Of a stretch of 64,000 bases of DNA, positions 9,961 to 21,451 are shown piece after piece (within the stretch, counting starts at the first letter, position 1; the number at the start of each line of letters is the position of its first letter). A program made the position numbers and the translations under genes. The notes beneath the pieces are model-generated. The model saw only the letters and a program-made list of their open reading frames with translations. It was not told where the DNA came from and made no database searches. This DNA is from Apis mellifera (lineage: Eukaryota > Arthropoda > Insecta > Hymenoptera > Apidae): assembly GCF_003254395.2 (NCBI RefSeq), contig NC_037640.1:11667789-11731788 (forward strand). The letters run 5' to 3'.

Positions 9961-12900
9961 ATATGTCAAACAGTCTCTGTTAGTATTTATAAAACTACGG
10001 TGGTTTGTCTAACATAAATAACGCGTCGAGAGATCCTAGTGATTGCCGCGTGAATTTTTCTCGTGCTATACTTCCGTCCAGTTCCAGTTTCACGGCCGGG
10101 ACCGTTTTCTAATAATATATACGAGAACCACGCGGACGTGAAGGTGTTCAGACACATAAACGGAAAAGAGAAGAGCTAGCGATGGATCCGAATTAATATT
10201 TCTGATCTCCGATCGCATAGATCGGTTTTTTCACATGAAAAATTAAATAAGTGACAAGAGGTAAGATGATATTTTTAATTGTGCGCAAACTCGAATCGAT
10301 ATCTGGTGAATCGATAATCGATATGTTGTCTCGCTACAAGTACGATCGAACGTAATATACGGAATATAATGGAATATTTATGAGATGAAAAATAAATATA
10401 AAATATTTTATTTACCCATACATCTTTCGATTTATTTTGTTCAAATTGTATAAAATTGTTTAATGGATTGAATTTTATTTGATGATTTATTTATTTATTT
10501 AAACTTTTCGAGATAATTTTATTGACTGTTCCGTTGAAAATTAATTTTACCGCTTTTATGTACCGAGTATACTCGGTTGATAATGTAAAATACTTTACGA
10601 TCATATTTATTATTATGAAAGTAATTTTTGTTTGTTACATAACTACTACTATAGGCAATAATTATAATCGTTTCTATTTACAATCAGATATAAAATTAAT
10701 AATGATTTATATGATATATTATTATTCAATTATTATTACATATGAATTTACCGTATTCTTTACAGTATTGATCAAATATCTGTGACGAACGCACACACAA
10801 CATCGACACATTAAATCATTATACTTATTCATGATCTGCATCGTAGTTTATCGGTAATTATAATCTTTATCGGAAACGTAAGAACTCGTAAAATAATATT
10901 AAAAACACGAGCTTGAATCGCTAGTCGATATTTTTTTACTTTTTAAACTTCTATTTGGTAATAATTTTTTTTCTCGTTTAAAAATTATCAAACTATCTTC
11001 ATCAACTATATATTGAATAATATATTATTATTCAATTGATTATATTCAAGATCTTTTAAATCATAGAAAATTTTTTTTTTTTTTAATAAAATTTGAACAT
11101 CTCTATAGTCTTTATTATTTTTAATAAAACAAATCTTAAATAAAAGATAAAATATATTTACTTTACTTATTGTAACCTTCTTATGTAACTGTGAGGAGAG
11201 AAAAGAATCGCAAAATATTCGAGTGTCGCGCAAAAGTGTTAGAAAAAGGTTGGGAAACACTGGTCAAGAAATTAGATTCAAGTACTTAGTTCCCTTCATC
11301 GCGCGAGAGTTTCAATTCCATCGCTATTAAAAGGAAGGAGCGAGCGCTCCTGATGCTCTCGTAGTGACACCTAAAATAAACCTCATTTAACTTAAGAGAA
11401 GAGAACGAGATCGTGCGTATAGACGTTTGCGTACAAGAACAGCCTCGTGGCGATGGAGAGGCTCAGTCGATGTGTCTCCATGCTCTTCGATGTTGTGCTG
11501 CGTTTCGAGAAGAGGTATCGCAGGGGCGGATCTAGGATCCCCCTACGATCACTGCTCATCGAAAGAGCGACCTGTCGACTTGGAAAGAGTAGTAGAATCC
11601 GGACAATTTCATGAACCAGGTGAGATATTCGTGCGTGGAAAACTGGGAAAATACTTTCCGCTTTCTTGCAATCATTTTTTTTCGTCTCATTTCTTCTTCT
11701 GGTTAACAAATACCGTATATCTAATTTTTTCGTGTTTATTTAATATTTCCTTTCTTGTAGAGAAAGTTAGATATTTCTATCAACAAGATTTTCAAGAGCG
11801 TCTTTTAAGAGCATCTCGATAGTTTGATACTATTCAGAAATTTCAATACTAATAATATCGTGAAAAATAACAGATGAATTTTGAAATTATCGTAGTATCG
11901 CAATTTTTAAAGTTTGGTCAAATACAAGAATCGATATTAATCGGATTGCTTTAAATTAATACTTTTTTCACGCTCGATCGATTTTTTCCTTTTCTTCGTA
12001 ACGTATACTTCTCCTTGACTCGTGTTTACGTACCAGAAAAATAATCCACTCCTGGAAATTATGCGCTCTCATAAATAATGCAGAATTCATTAGAAATTCT
12101 CAAGAAATTGTCATTATCTTCTTTGCTTTACCGTAACACGTTTTCTCGAACAATATTCCGTACGATAAATGTTATCGTATTTCGTAATTCATAATTCTTG
12201 CGGAATTAAAATCCAAAATCTCGCCCTTTTTTCTTCGAATTCCTTCGATGAAATTGTCCTTCGAAATTATCTTTCAAACTCTTCTTCGAGTCGACAAAAA
12301 AAACTCAAAGCCTTATAAATCCACAGTTACGTTACACCCCCTCAAACTCACCTTGGAAACTCGCAGGCGAGTTATATATAAGAAAAAAAGCGCGTTGGAG
12401 ATGCCGCATAAGGAGTGCAAAAGGCATCCGTCGTTGGCGATAAATAACAGCGGCATCGGCATACGACGGATTACGAATCCGGGCGTGAAGGTGACATTTC
12501 GAGGAAAAAAGAAGGCAAGAGTGTAGCGCGCGAGCAACACACTCAGTACAGTGGCGCTGTGGCAAGTGGTCGGGAAAGCGACGAGGACGGAAGGGAACGG
12601 TCGTGAGAGTAGGAACAACAATATCGGGCGCGCACGATGCTCAAAACACGAGCGTGCGTATAGCAGTTCGCTGTGTTAATGTGTACACTCGTTGCGCCAA
12701 AGAAGGAAGGTTGCTCGGGCCGTGGGCGGGCAATTCTCGCGGGGGCGACACCTCGTCCTCATCCACCACCACCTCCTCCTCCTCCTCCTCATCTTCATCG
12801 CGGTGGACGCGTCGCCGTGTTAAGTGGAATCGTGCAGGTGGCCGCAAAACAAATCGATCGATCGCTTTATCGATTACGAAAATATATTCACTCGCGCTCG

Positions 12901-14032
12901 ATCCCGATCTCCATGCGCCTTCATTCCTTATCCCGCGTGACACGGCGATAGGCACGAGAGAAATTAGCTTGCCGTTGGCGCGATAAGAGGTTCTCGGTTT
13001 CAAAATCAAAATAAAACCGTTGCCGGTCGCGTCTCGTGGCTCGAGAGAAGAATAAAAGTAAGAATTTCGAAGAGAGTTTGGTGAATCGATTTTTTTTTTT
13101 CGCGAAAAGGTTAATAATCGTATATAATATAGAAAGAATAATCTCTCGACGCGTTGAATCGAGTTCTCTCTTCGTCCCCCGGCAGTCTGAGTCAGAAATA
13201 TTATGGACGGAAGAAGGAGGGATTATTGTTCTCTCGCCACGCGGCGGAATACGCATCGATGATATCGGTTCACCGATGTCGAGTGCCGCGTTTCGTTCGT
13301 TCTGACTCACTCTGCTCCGTATACGGCCGCATTTCGTGTGGATGTCGAACAGGGGGATCGCAGCAGCCGACTAATTCTTGGTAAATGGACACAGATGTGC
13401 CGCCCATCCTTCTCCCGTGCGCGATATGCGCACGGACATTTATGCCTCAGTCGTTGGAGAAGCACGCGAGGATCTGCGAGCGGTCCGCGAACAAGAAGAG
13501 GAAACCATTCGACTCGGCCAAGCAGAGGATCCAGGGTACCGAGCTGGCCGAATTCTTGCCCAGGCAAGAGAAGAAGCGACGATCGCCCGAAGAGAAATCC
13601 TCCAAGTCTTGGAAGCAGACGCACGATGATTTTCTACGGGCCATTCGCGCGGCTCGCAACGAAATCGTAAGTGTTTTTATATAAATTAATCCCTGAGAGC
13701 GACGAGTTCGTTTGTTCGAACAAATTCTCTTCAGTGAAAAAATTAATTATCGGTGAAGAACGGTGAGAATGGTATAATTAATCGTAATGGGAAAAAATGT
13801 AAATAAATTGGGAAACGAGAGATTGCGCGATATTGGATCGAAATGAAAGAAATGGAGAGGCAGCACGAGGTGATAATTACAGGCAGAGCGCAGATTAACC
13901 CAGATGCATCGCGAATGATGCAAGTGCATTCGTGCGTGCGATGACTTCTCTTTGCAACACCGTTTTCTTACAACAACAACTTGCTTCTTTCATTCGTTCG
14001 AATTCTCTTTATTATCATATACCGTCATTTAC

Positions 14033-14089
<57 letters not shown>

Positions 14090-17000
14090 ATCTCTGTCTC
14101 TCGATCGATTTCAATTTCTTCAACATCAAGATTTTTAAATTTTTCTCTTCTTTTAGGTGGACTTATACGAACAACCTTGATCACAATTTCAACCTCAACG
14201 TTTTTTAATTTTTTTTCCTTATATCTTTTAGATGGATTTATGCGAACTTTGATCGATTCATAATTTTAATTTCCTCGATATGCCGTTCTTTTAATTTTTT
14301 TTCCTCTTGTAGGTGGACTTATATGAACAATTTCGATTCGCGATTTCAATTTTTTCAATATCAATTTAATTTTTTTAATTTTTTTTTTTTTAGGTAGACT
14401 TATATAAACTTTTATTAAATTTTAATTTTTTTAACATTTCTTTTAATTTCTTTTAATTTTTTTTCTCTTGTATCTTTTAAGTGAACTTTGACATATTTAC
14501 AATTTTAATTTCATTAATATGAGGGTTTTTTAATTTTTTCCTCTTTTAAATAAACTTGTATGAATACACAATGAAAGAGGAAAAAAAGAAATTTTTGGTA
14601 ATTTAGGTATAATTTATGCAATATTAGGAATTGGATTTTTAGGATTTATTTTGTTTGAGCACATCATATATTTACAGTTGGATTAGATGTCGATACACGA
14701 GCATACTTTACTTCAGCAACAATAATTATTGCTGTTCCTACAGGAATTAAAGTTTTCAGATGATTAGCAACATACCATGGTGCATTAAGATTAAAATTAA
14801 ATATTTCAGTTTTATGATCATTAGGTTTCATTATATTATTTACTATTGGTGGATTAACAGGAATTATATTATCAAATTCTTCGATCGATATTATTCTTCA
14901 TGATACATATTATGTTGTTCCCGTTTCTTTTAATTTTTTTTCTCGTTTCAGGTGGACTCGACCATGCAAAAGCAATGCAGCACGACGATCACGTCGAGCG
15001 CGCCAACGCGGGCCAACGAGCAGGGCATGTGCCCCACGTGCAATCGTCATTTCGGCGTCAAGGCGTACGACAGGCACGTGGCCTGGTGCAAGGAGAGGAT
15101 CGCCCGGGTGCCGGTCAGCCCAGCGACGAACATCGCCAAGGAACGGCTCGAAGCGCGGATGAAGTATCGGGCCCCGGCCGTGAAGAGTCGCCGGCAGGCG
15201 ACCCGCGAGAAATACTCGCCGGGCTCGGCGATCACTCTCAGCGCTGGGAACAAGATGTCCCCGGGCTTGGTCCCGAACAAAGCCAAGGAGAGCGCCTCCG
15301 CACCGTCCTGCAACAACAAGAGCAACGACAGCCCCGTTAAACAGAAAACCACTCTCGTGTAAGTTGCGTGTAACAAGAAGGGGGGGGAGAGAAAAACAGG
15401 GAAGTTATTGGTATAAATTTCGAGACAGAGAGATTTACGATTCAATTAATTAAAAATAAATTTTCTTTCTTTCGCAGCAGACGTTCCAATCCGATGAAGG
15501 AGTCCACCTCGACAATCCCCCCGATGAAGTCTCGATTGCCGGATCGTACGAATAGGTAAGCCGACTATCGACCCATCCTGCATACAAAGGAAAATATAAT
15601 ATAGTTTATGTAATATATATATAATATGTGTGTAATAGCGACGGTTAGTTTAAAACGCGTTTAGTAGCGTGCATGAGGAGAAGGAACAGGGACAAGGTTG
15701 TTTTTTTCGTTCATAGAGAGAGATATTTTCGAAAAAAAAAAGAAAAAAAAATGCCTGATGACCTTCTCCTGATGTCAAGGCGCGCACATCCTTGATCCCG
15801 TTTCCTGATCCTCAGGCAACTCGAAGACGATGCCGGACCGTCCACATTTCGACCTGCTCCCCCTGTTAAAAGAATCTCCCACCTCCCAGTCCCGCCTTTA
15901 AAAGCGCATAAGAGAGAAAGTTTCGACGAGTGGAACGGCAATAATAACAATAACACCGCTCCCCCCGTATCGCCGAGATCGTGTAACAAGAGACGAGAAG
16001 GAACGAGAAAGTCGTTAGTTAGAGCGAGACAGGACGGTGAGCAGATGGCGAGCAACGGTCAAAAAACAGGAGCGAGGCAACAGGACGAGAAACATCAACA
16101 AACATTACACTCGGCTAGGTCGTTGAAAATGAACATCGTCTCGGCGAGAAGTCAGGGGAATCCGAAAGTGAACGACGTCTCGATCAACGACGATATCGTG
16201 GGCATCACCGTGAAACCTTGCAACATATACGGGATCAATAATCAATTGACCACGTGGAAACAGATCGCTGAAACGGATCAGACAAAGATATTGATTAGCA
16301 GGCAGTGCGAGGACGAGGATCTTCTCCTCCCCTCGACGGGGAACGAGAAACGAGCGACGAGGACGGACAACGATAACGACGAGGACGCCGCGTCGAAGGA
16401 GAAGGAGGAGGACGGGGCGAGGAAATTGAGCTCGAGAAGCGAGAGCATGAATTGGTCGTCGACCACGACAACGTTGAATCAGACGTACTCGTTCAGGGAG
16501 GCAGGGGCCAGGGTGTGCGACGACCGGTCGACAGGTGCGAGGAGCAGAAGGTGGAGGCCGGTCAGGCACAGCCCCCGCGTTGAATTCTGCTTGAAAGAGC
16601 CGGTCAAAGTGAACCAGATCTACGTCTCCTCCCTGTTCTCGGGGGAAAAGGGGAATAGGTGTCACGGGGATCCTTCGAGCGAGGAAAGAAGGGGAGGCGA
16701 GGAGAGGCTCGCTGCTACGAAACAGGAGAGCAATCGTTACTTCGAAAATTCGTCGAATTTCAACTCCTCGGCGAGGAGTAATAATAAAATATTCGAGAAG
16801 AAAGGATCGACCGGCGGTTACACGGACAACGAGGAGGAGGAGGAGGACGAGGAGGAGGAGGAGGAGGAGGAGGAGGACGACGATTCGGAGAACGACAATT
16901 TCGAGATGTTAAACTCGGCGTCGAGAAGTTTGAGGGGGAAGAAGGTGGACGTGGACGCGTTGAGCGCAGGCGCGGCGGCGAAAAGAAGGGGGAATCCGTT

Positions 17001-20000
17001 GGACTACGAAGTGGGCGGGGCGATCGAGGCGAACATCGAGGCGAACGAAAATTCTTCCCTGTTCGAGAAAAATTTGATCGCCTCTATCTCGTACGAGTTC
17101 ACCGATCTGAACGAGTACGATGATTTCACCGAAAAGGAACGGGACAAGAATCGTGCGGGGGAGGAACAGGACGAGGAGGAGGAGGAAGAGGAAGACAGTC
17201 GATTGTACGACGACGAGCGAGCATCGTACGAGGATCGTTCGTGCAAGGAGATTGGAAAGAATTGCGTGGAGAGCGAGAAAACGAACGAGGGATTGTTCAA
17301 GAGCGAGGAGACGAATTGGATCGAGATGGAAACCGAGCCCTCCTTCCTCACCGAGATCATACTTCAACCGTCCAGATCGAGCACCCCGTTCGTAAGCTTC
17401 GAGGCGCGTTCCCCGAAGGAGAGATACGACGAAGGAGAGTACGAAGTGAACGCGAAGGAAAACTCGATGGAGTGGAAGGTGGAGATAGACACGGAGACAG
17501 GTTCTGAAGTGTTGTATCGCGTGGAGAACAACAGCGGGGATTCGAATCGTTCGAGCTCGAGGGAGGAGGGCTCGTCCCGTCCCGTGGAAAGAGATTTCGC
17601 GAGATTCCCCTCGACGCTGCAAAACGAGAGAAAGACTCCTTTCTCAGAGGGCGCCACGTCTCCCTCGTTGAGAAGGAAGGAGGAGAAAACCGTTCGATCG
17701 CCGATCGCGTATCCGCCCGAGAAGGACGAGCGGGTAATATTCCCGAAGAGGAAAGAGATCGGGAATCAGATAAACATTTGCGATTGCTCGAAGGAAATAT
17801 CCCCGAATAATTGGTCCAAGTGCGAGAAAGGTGTGGGCGAGTGTTCGATCGCCGATACGAACGCCGAGAACCGAGAATTGGCACGCGACGTGCAAGACGC
17901 GATATTGGAAAATTGCGGTGCGCGAAGAACGAACAACTCTGAGAACAATTTTAATTCGGACGTGATCGAGTCGTCGACGAGCCAATTGAACGCGAATCTG
18001 GAAACGGACGATATCGCGATGAAAGATGCGGACAGTTTGAGGAATAATATGGAGGAGGAGGAGGAGGAGGAGAACGAGGAGGTTCAAGAGATCTACTCGG
18101 CCAAGGATTTCGATTGCGACAGCGATAACAGCGTGGAGAATCAGGTACAGGAGCCGACGAACGAGACGAAATGTTCGAAGAAGAGAACGGAGGAGAAAAC
18201 GAGGCAAACACTTCCGAGCTTGCGATCGATAATTTTGTCCGAGTCGTGCGTGAAACTGAGCCAACGCGTTCAAATGGAGGATTCGAATCGATCGACAGCC
18301 CTGAAATCCCGCCGGTCGAGAAGGGTAGAGATAGAGAATAGAATTCATCAGGAGAACGTGAGTATAACGTGAATGAGAACAGGGACGGTTTAAGGCATCG
18401 GGTGGAAAGGCATGGATAGAGATAGGCACGGATGTGAAGCAGGTCGAGACAGTGGAAGTGGAGACCATCGAGGAGATAGGAACGAGGAATAGAAGCATCA
18501 AATTTCGAATATTGCCGGAGATAAAGGGGACAGGTGTGCTCGCGAAGAGGAGCTACGACGATAAAGAGAGAAGCGATCCTCAAACGTATTGGGAGAAAGC
18601 GTCGAAAGCAACGAGGAATCGTTTGATCAATCTCGATCCGCCGTATCAGGGGGCGAGCAGGTTTCTTAAGAGAAATCCAAAAGTTCATATCCTTCCCCCC
18701 GTTCCAAGTAGCTCTTCCTTGGTTAACCGCAGGTAGGAATAGGAATACGTTTATTTACGTAGGAACGATCGTTATTAATTTTTACGACGCCTTTTTATTA
18801 TCCATTATTCTCTTATTATTCGACTTAACGGCCAACCGTTCGATCGGCCGACGGACCGTCGTTCCCTTTCGTTCCTTTGTCGATTCGAGTTTTTAAGAGG
18901 AGAAACAGAGACAGAAAGAGATTGAATTGAAAATCGTTACTGCAAATTTTCGAGAGTATAAAATTTTTTCACTATCCCTTTCCTTTTCGTATTGTGCGTA
19001 CACAATACGTATACGAGAGTATTTATTGCGATATGAAAATATTAATTTTCGCAATAACGGATAAGTTATTACTCCTAACGATAGCTAACGATATTGTAGG
19101 AATATAAAACTGCCATTACATCCCGTATGGAGCAATTACGTGCGCAGAAGACCGGATTTTAATCTCTTGCTTAGCAGTAGAACGTAAGTCCCAATCGTGG
19201 ATGAATCGATATCATCAATATCTCCTAACAACGGATTTTTCGTTTCTTGTGTGAAATTATTATCCAAGAAAAGAAACGAGGAAAATTCTAATCGAACGAA
19301 TTCTTCCGCTGTTCTAAAATAAAAAATTGAATTTCGCTTCGATGTTTTGGTTGAAAATTCATTTGGTTCTTTTTTTTTTTTTATTTTTTCTTTCTCTTTC
19401 TTGAAACAAAAGTTTCAAGCAACCTTTGGATTAAAACGTCACGAGGCATGAATCGCAGCCGCAAATCTTAATATCTTGGCACGTTCTTTGGTGTATCGCA
19501 TGTACAACGCCACACGAGTTTACCCGTCACAATCGTACAAATATTTGCTGCGAAAACCGGGTAAAGAACATGCTTTGCATGTTTGACCTGGGCTGAAAGG
19601 CTTATCCTCTTCCCTGTTTTATCTTACGTATCATTGTCTTTTCACAGTATCGCATTATCGATCTTCTTGTTCATCGAATGCTTCTCAGGAATAGGAAATC
19701 AGAAGAATCGAACGCATATATTTGTAATGTAAGCATGAAGCGAGAGAAAGAGAGAGATGGCAAATTTCTTCGACGAATTTTCGTTTTATCGTCTTCCGTT
19801 TCCTCTTCCATCGCGGCCACTTTTACCACATTTACGTTCTTTACTTCGAGCATCTTCTCAAATATGCCTTTTAATGTATTTATTATTTATTGTTTTTTTT
19901 TTAAACGAGACTTTTACATCACACACATACATACACATTCATATACACATATACATACACAATGCACCGATGTTCGAGCAAAAGAAAGAAAAGACGTTTC

Positions 20001-21451
20001 TTTTCGAGATTTTTTCCTATTTCGAATTATTAAAAAGAAAAAAATATCGATCCATCGATTGTGGAAAAAAAAAATATCTCCTGTAAAGAAACGTCTCGTT
20101 GAATAGAAGGAGGGATGAAATTTTGAATCTTTTAATCGTGATTTTTCAGCGGGAAGGATTATGATCCTTTCTTATTGGCGGAGCAACAGATGAACGACCT
20201 GCTCTCAGACACCAGCGAGCAATCCGTGGCGGATAGCTGTCCATCGATCGATCAAAATTCCCGCCAAAAATCATTCCCTCTCTCTCATTCCTCGGCATTC
20301 GTCAAATATCCTTGCCAATCCTCGCCCAACGCCGGCCACGAGAAACGTTCCTCCTCGATACCAGCTCCCCCAACCGAACTCGACGACATCACCTCGGACT
20401 TCTCGAGCGATTCCACCGAGACGAACTCGTTGTCCCGTGAACTTTTCTCTCTGAAAGACGAGAAAGAACGGGCGAAAAATTGTAGAGGGACGAATCCAGA
20501 GAGGAGATCCCCGGTCAAGGAATTGGGTAGACGGGTGATCATAGATAAATCGAGAGCGTTGGGAGGGGACGAGTTGGTCGAGGAGGGGAATAAAAGCGTG
20601 GCGGGCGAGGCTCGTAAGATCGCGGAGCCTAGAGCGTCGGTAAAGATGATTCGTCCTGTTGTCGACCGTTCCCCGTCCGTTCGCGCCTCTTCCGCGCCCA
20701 AGGCTGGCCAAGAACGCGGGAAAAATCCCGCGTCGAAAATCCATTCCCACGACGAGAACGCGTTGCCGTCACGTAAAAATAAGAATTCGAACGGGAGGAA
20801 TAACAATTATCCTTTGAATCTTTCGAGCAGCAACTTGAGCCTTAGCTCGATAATATCCTCGGACGTGGACATGAAACGATCGAATTCAGTGTTCGACGAG
20901 TTGATGACCTCGTTCGAGGAGGACGAGAACGGTGCGTTCGTTCCATCCTTGAAATCCCTTCTGAAAACCGATTCCTTGTCCAGCCCTGTCCACGCGTCCA
21001 GACATCGCAACGGCCGTATCAGCGACGAGGAACTGTCTTCGCCCGAGAGTTACAAGAGGCAGGATCACAATAAAATGAGCGGAGATTCCGCTTACAGCAG
21101 GTAAAAATTCGATGTTATTCGGATATGCCTTCTCTATACTTATTTTCTGTCATTCGAATTCGAAGCACAGTGTGTTATGCTCCCGCGTTACGCACCTAAG
21201 AATTACCCTTCCATTTCTTCCTCCTCTTTAGTTTAAATCGCAAATATTCACACCACGGACGCAGCACCAACGACGTTGCCGGACGTTTCGACGAGGATAC
21301 GTCGAGGAGCAACCGTCGCGACGGGGACGGTGGTGGGGGGATCCACGTGGTCAAGTGCAAGATGTCCAAGTATTGCCATCAGTGCGGCTTCAAATTCCCC
21401 GAAACCGCCAAATTTTGTTGCGAATGCGGCATCAGGAGGCTCGTGCTCTGA
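9935..21451 (+). CDS. ZC2HC1A: ZC2HC1A/FAM164-family C2HC zinc-finger protein, giant insect form (about 1,618 aa)
   Basis: Model: join(9935..9950, 13395..13666, 14952..15358, 15481..15555, 15816..18357, 18443..18732, 19100..19183, 20150..21100, 21232..21451), 4,857 nt; all phases close. Two C2HC fingers are visible, CAICARTFMPQSLEKHARIC (residues 14-33) and CPTCNRHFGVKAYDRHVAWC (123-142), both C-x2-C-x11-H-x3-C. After the first comes the family KRKPFDS block and an IRAAR segment. The C-terminus has the family zinc ribbon (CHQCGF ... KFCCECGIRRLVL), preceded by a GKDYDPFLLAEQQMNDLL block that matches the family YDPF motif. Exon 5 alone adds 847 codons of acidic, Ser/Asn-rich disorder with poly-Glu runs; vertebrate members are about 320 aa. 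The molecular role is unknown; zinc binding follows from the motifs. An alternative start (M-D-T-D at 13386) is possible. The 85-nt intron 18358-18442 has a weak acceptor. Bounds of exons 1 and 6 are the least certain. Confidence 0.85.
11490..11822 (+). CDS. Possible 63-aa small protein, two exons, inside ZC2HC1A intron 1
   Basis: Candidate: join(11490..11619, 11761..11822). Exon A has an ATG with an open frame to a GTGAGA donor. Exon B follows CTTTCTTGTAG and completes a Glu codon in phase, then runs KVRYFYQQDFQERLLRASR to a stop. The composition is coding-like (PVDLERVVESGQFHEP), but I recognise no domain. The open frame extends upstream to 11391 without an ATG. It could be a separate small gene, the tail of a transcript from the upstream promoter, or a non-coding exon pair. 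Confidence 0.3.
   Translation: MLCCVSRRGIAGADLGSPYDHCSSKERPVDLERVVESGQFHEPGEIFVRGKLGKYFPLSCNHFFSSHFFFWLTNTVYLIFSCLFNISFLVEKVRYFYQQDFQERLLRASR
12400..13390 (+). promoter_or_regulatory. GC/CpG-rich block, candidate alternative ZC2HC1A promoter and 5' UTR
   Basis: This kilobase is far richer in G+C and CpG than its flanks and runs directly into the exon that starts at 13395. Read through without splicing, it supplies an in-frame ATG at 13386 (M-D-T-D-V-P-P). Long ORFs exist on both strands, as expected of GC-rich DNA, and none resembles a known protein. A (CCT)n/(TCC)n run lies at 12758-12800. Promoter status is inferred. Confidence 0.4.
14037..14082. repeat. (CT)n microsatellite in ZC2HC1A intron 2
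   Basis: About 45 nt of nearly perfect CT repeat, fraying into TGTCTC units by 14102. It sits just upstream of the decoy-acceptor array. Confidence 0.9.
14140..14590 (+). repeat. Tandem 72-88-nt repeat carrying copies of the exon-3 splice acceptor
   Basis: Each unit has T-rich DNA, then TTTTAG-like or TTGTAG-like sequence, then a copy of the start of exon 3 (GTGGACTTATA..., from GTGGACTCGACC). AG dinucleotides fall at 14155-14156, 14230-14231, 14311-14312, 14392-14393 and 14480-14481; a sixth unit near 14553 has lost its AG. The genuine acceptor is at 14950-14951. Spacings are about 75, 81, 81, 88 and 72 nt, and the last interval equals one unit plus the mitochondrial insertion. Use of the first decoy would read V-D-L-Y-E-Q-P then a stop. 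Confidence 0.75.
14590..14918 (+). pseudogene. NUMT: nuclear copy of mitochondrial cox1
   Basis: Translated in the invertebrate mitochondrial code (TGA = Trp, AGA = Ser), this gives an internal part of cytochrome c oxidase subunit I: GNLGIIYAILGIGFLGFI, then after a 2-nt frameshift near 14650 VWAHHIFTVGLDVDTRAYF, the PTGIKVFSWLATYHG block with the copper-site histidine region, and SIDIILHDTYYVV at the end. It cannot be expressed in the nucleus (TGA stops, frameshift). It is inserted in sense orientation in intron 2 of ZC2HC1A, inside the last unit of the acceptor repeat. Near-complete conservation of the frame suggests a fairly recent transfer. Confidence 0.93.
15475..15483 (+). other. NAGNAG tandem acceptor at ZC2HC1A exon 4
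   Basis: The acceptor reads CAGCAG (15475-15480). Splicing at the first AG starts exon 4 at 15478 and at the second at 15481. Both keep frame, and the proteins differ by a single Arg (V-R-R-S-N-P versus V-R-S-N-P). Confidence 0.7.
16836..16878 (+). repeat. Coding GAG/GAC repeat (poly-acidic tract) in ZC2HC1A exon 5
   Basis: Gives a run of Glu with interspersed Asp. Shorter versions occur at about 17160-17195 and 18050-18080. These acidic runs are typical sites of length polymorphism and predict disorder. Confidence 0.8.
18733..20149 (+). other. ZC2HC1A introns 6 and 7 flanking an 84-nt exon
   Basis: Intron 6 (18733-19099) and intron 7 (19184-20149) have poly-T and CA/TA tracts, such as an ACATAC-type repeat near 19920-19962. 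ORFs in them lack coding character. The small exon between (19100-19183, NIKLPLHPVWSNYVRRRPDF...) fits in phase on both sides. Confidence 0.7.

Larger units (their letters stand above)
9951..13394 (+). other. ZC2HC1A intron 1 with other candidate first exons
   Basis: 3.4 kb. A candidate non-coding first exon (about 9980-10259) ends at a GTAAGATG donor at 10260. The stretch from 10260 to 11380 is AT-rich with no credible gene. A possible two-exon small ORF lies at 11490-11822. DNA from about 12,400 to 13,390 is unusually GC- and CpG-rich for the window. Confidence 0.5.

Noticed and set aside
12313..13629. Several 90-130-codon ORFs on both strands in the GC-rich block
   Set aside because: Stop codons are rare in GC-rich DNA. 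None has a domain, and the only supported frame is the one entering the zinc-finger exon.
14900..15340. 146-codon ORF overlapping ZC2HC1A exon 3 in another frame
   Set aside because: It starts inside the intron/NUMT border and reads the zinc-finger exon out of frame; the C2HC motif is in the other frame.
16105..18688. Long reverse ORFs (up to 285 codons) opposite ZC2HC1A exon 5
   Set aside because: These are antisense shadows of the acidic GA-rich exon (poly-Leu, poly-Ser and poly-Arg composition). The forward frame joins in phase on both sides.
20271..20806. Reverse ORFs of 159 and 173 codons opposite ZC2HC1A exon 8
   Set aside because: They overlap a forward exon with matching phases and family motif; no independent support.
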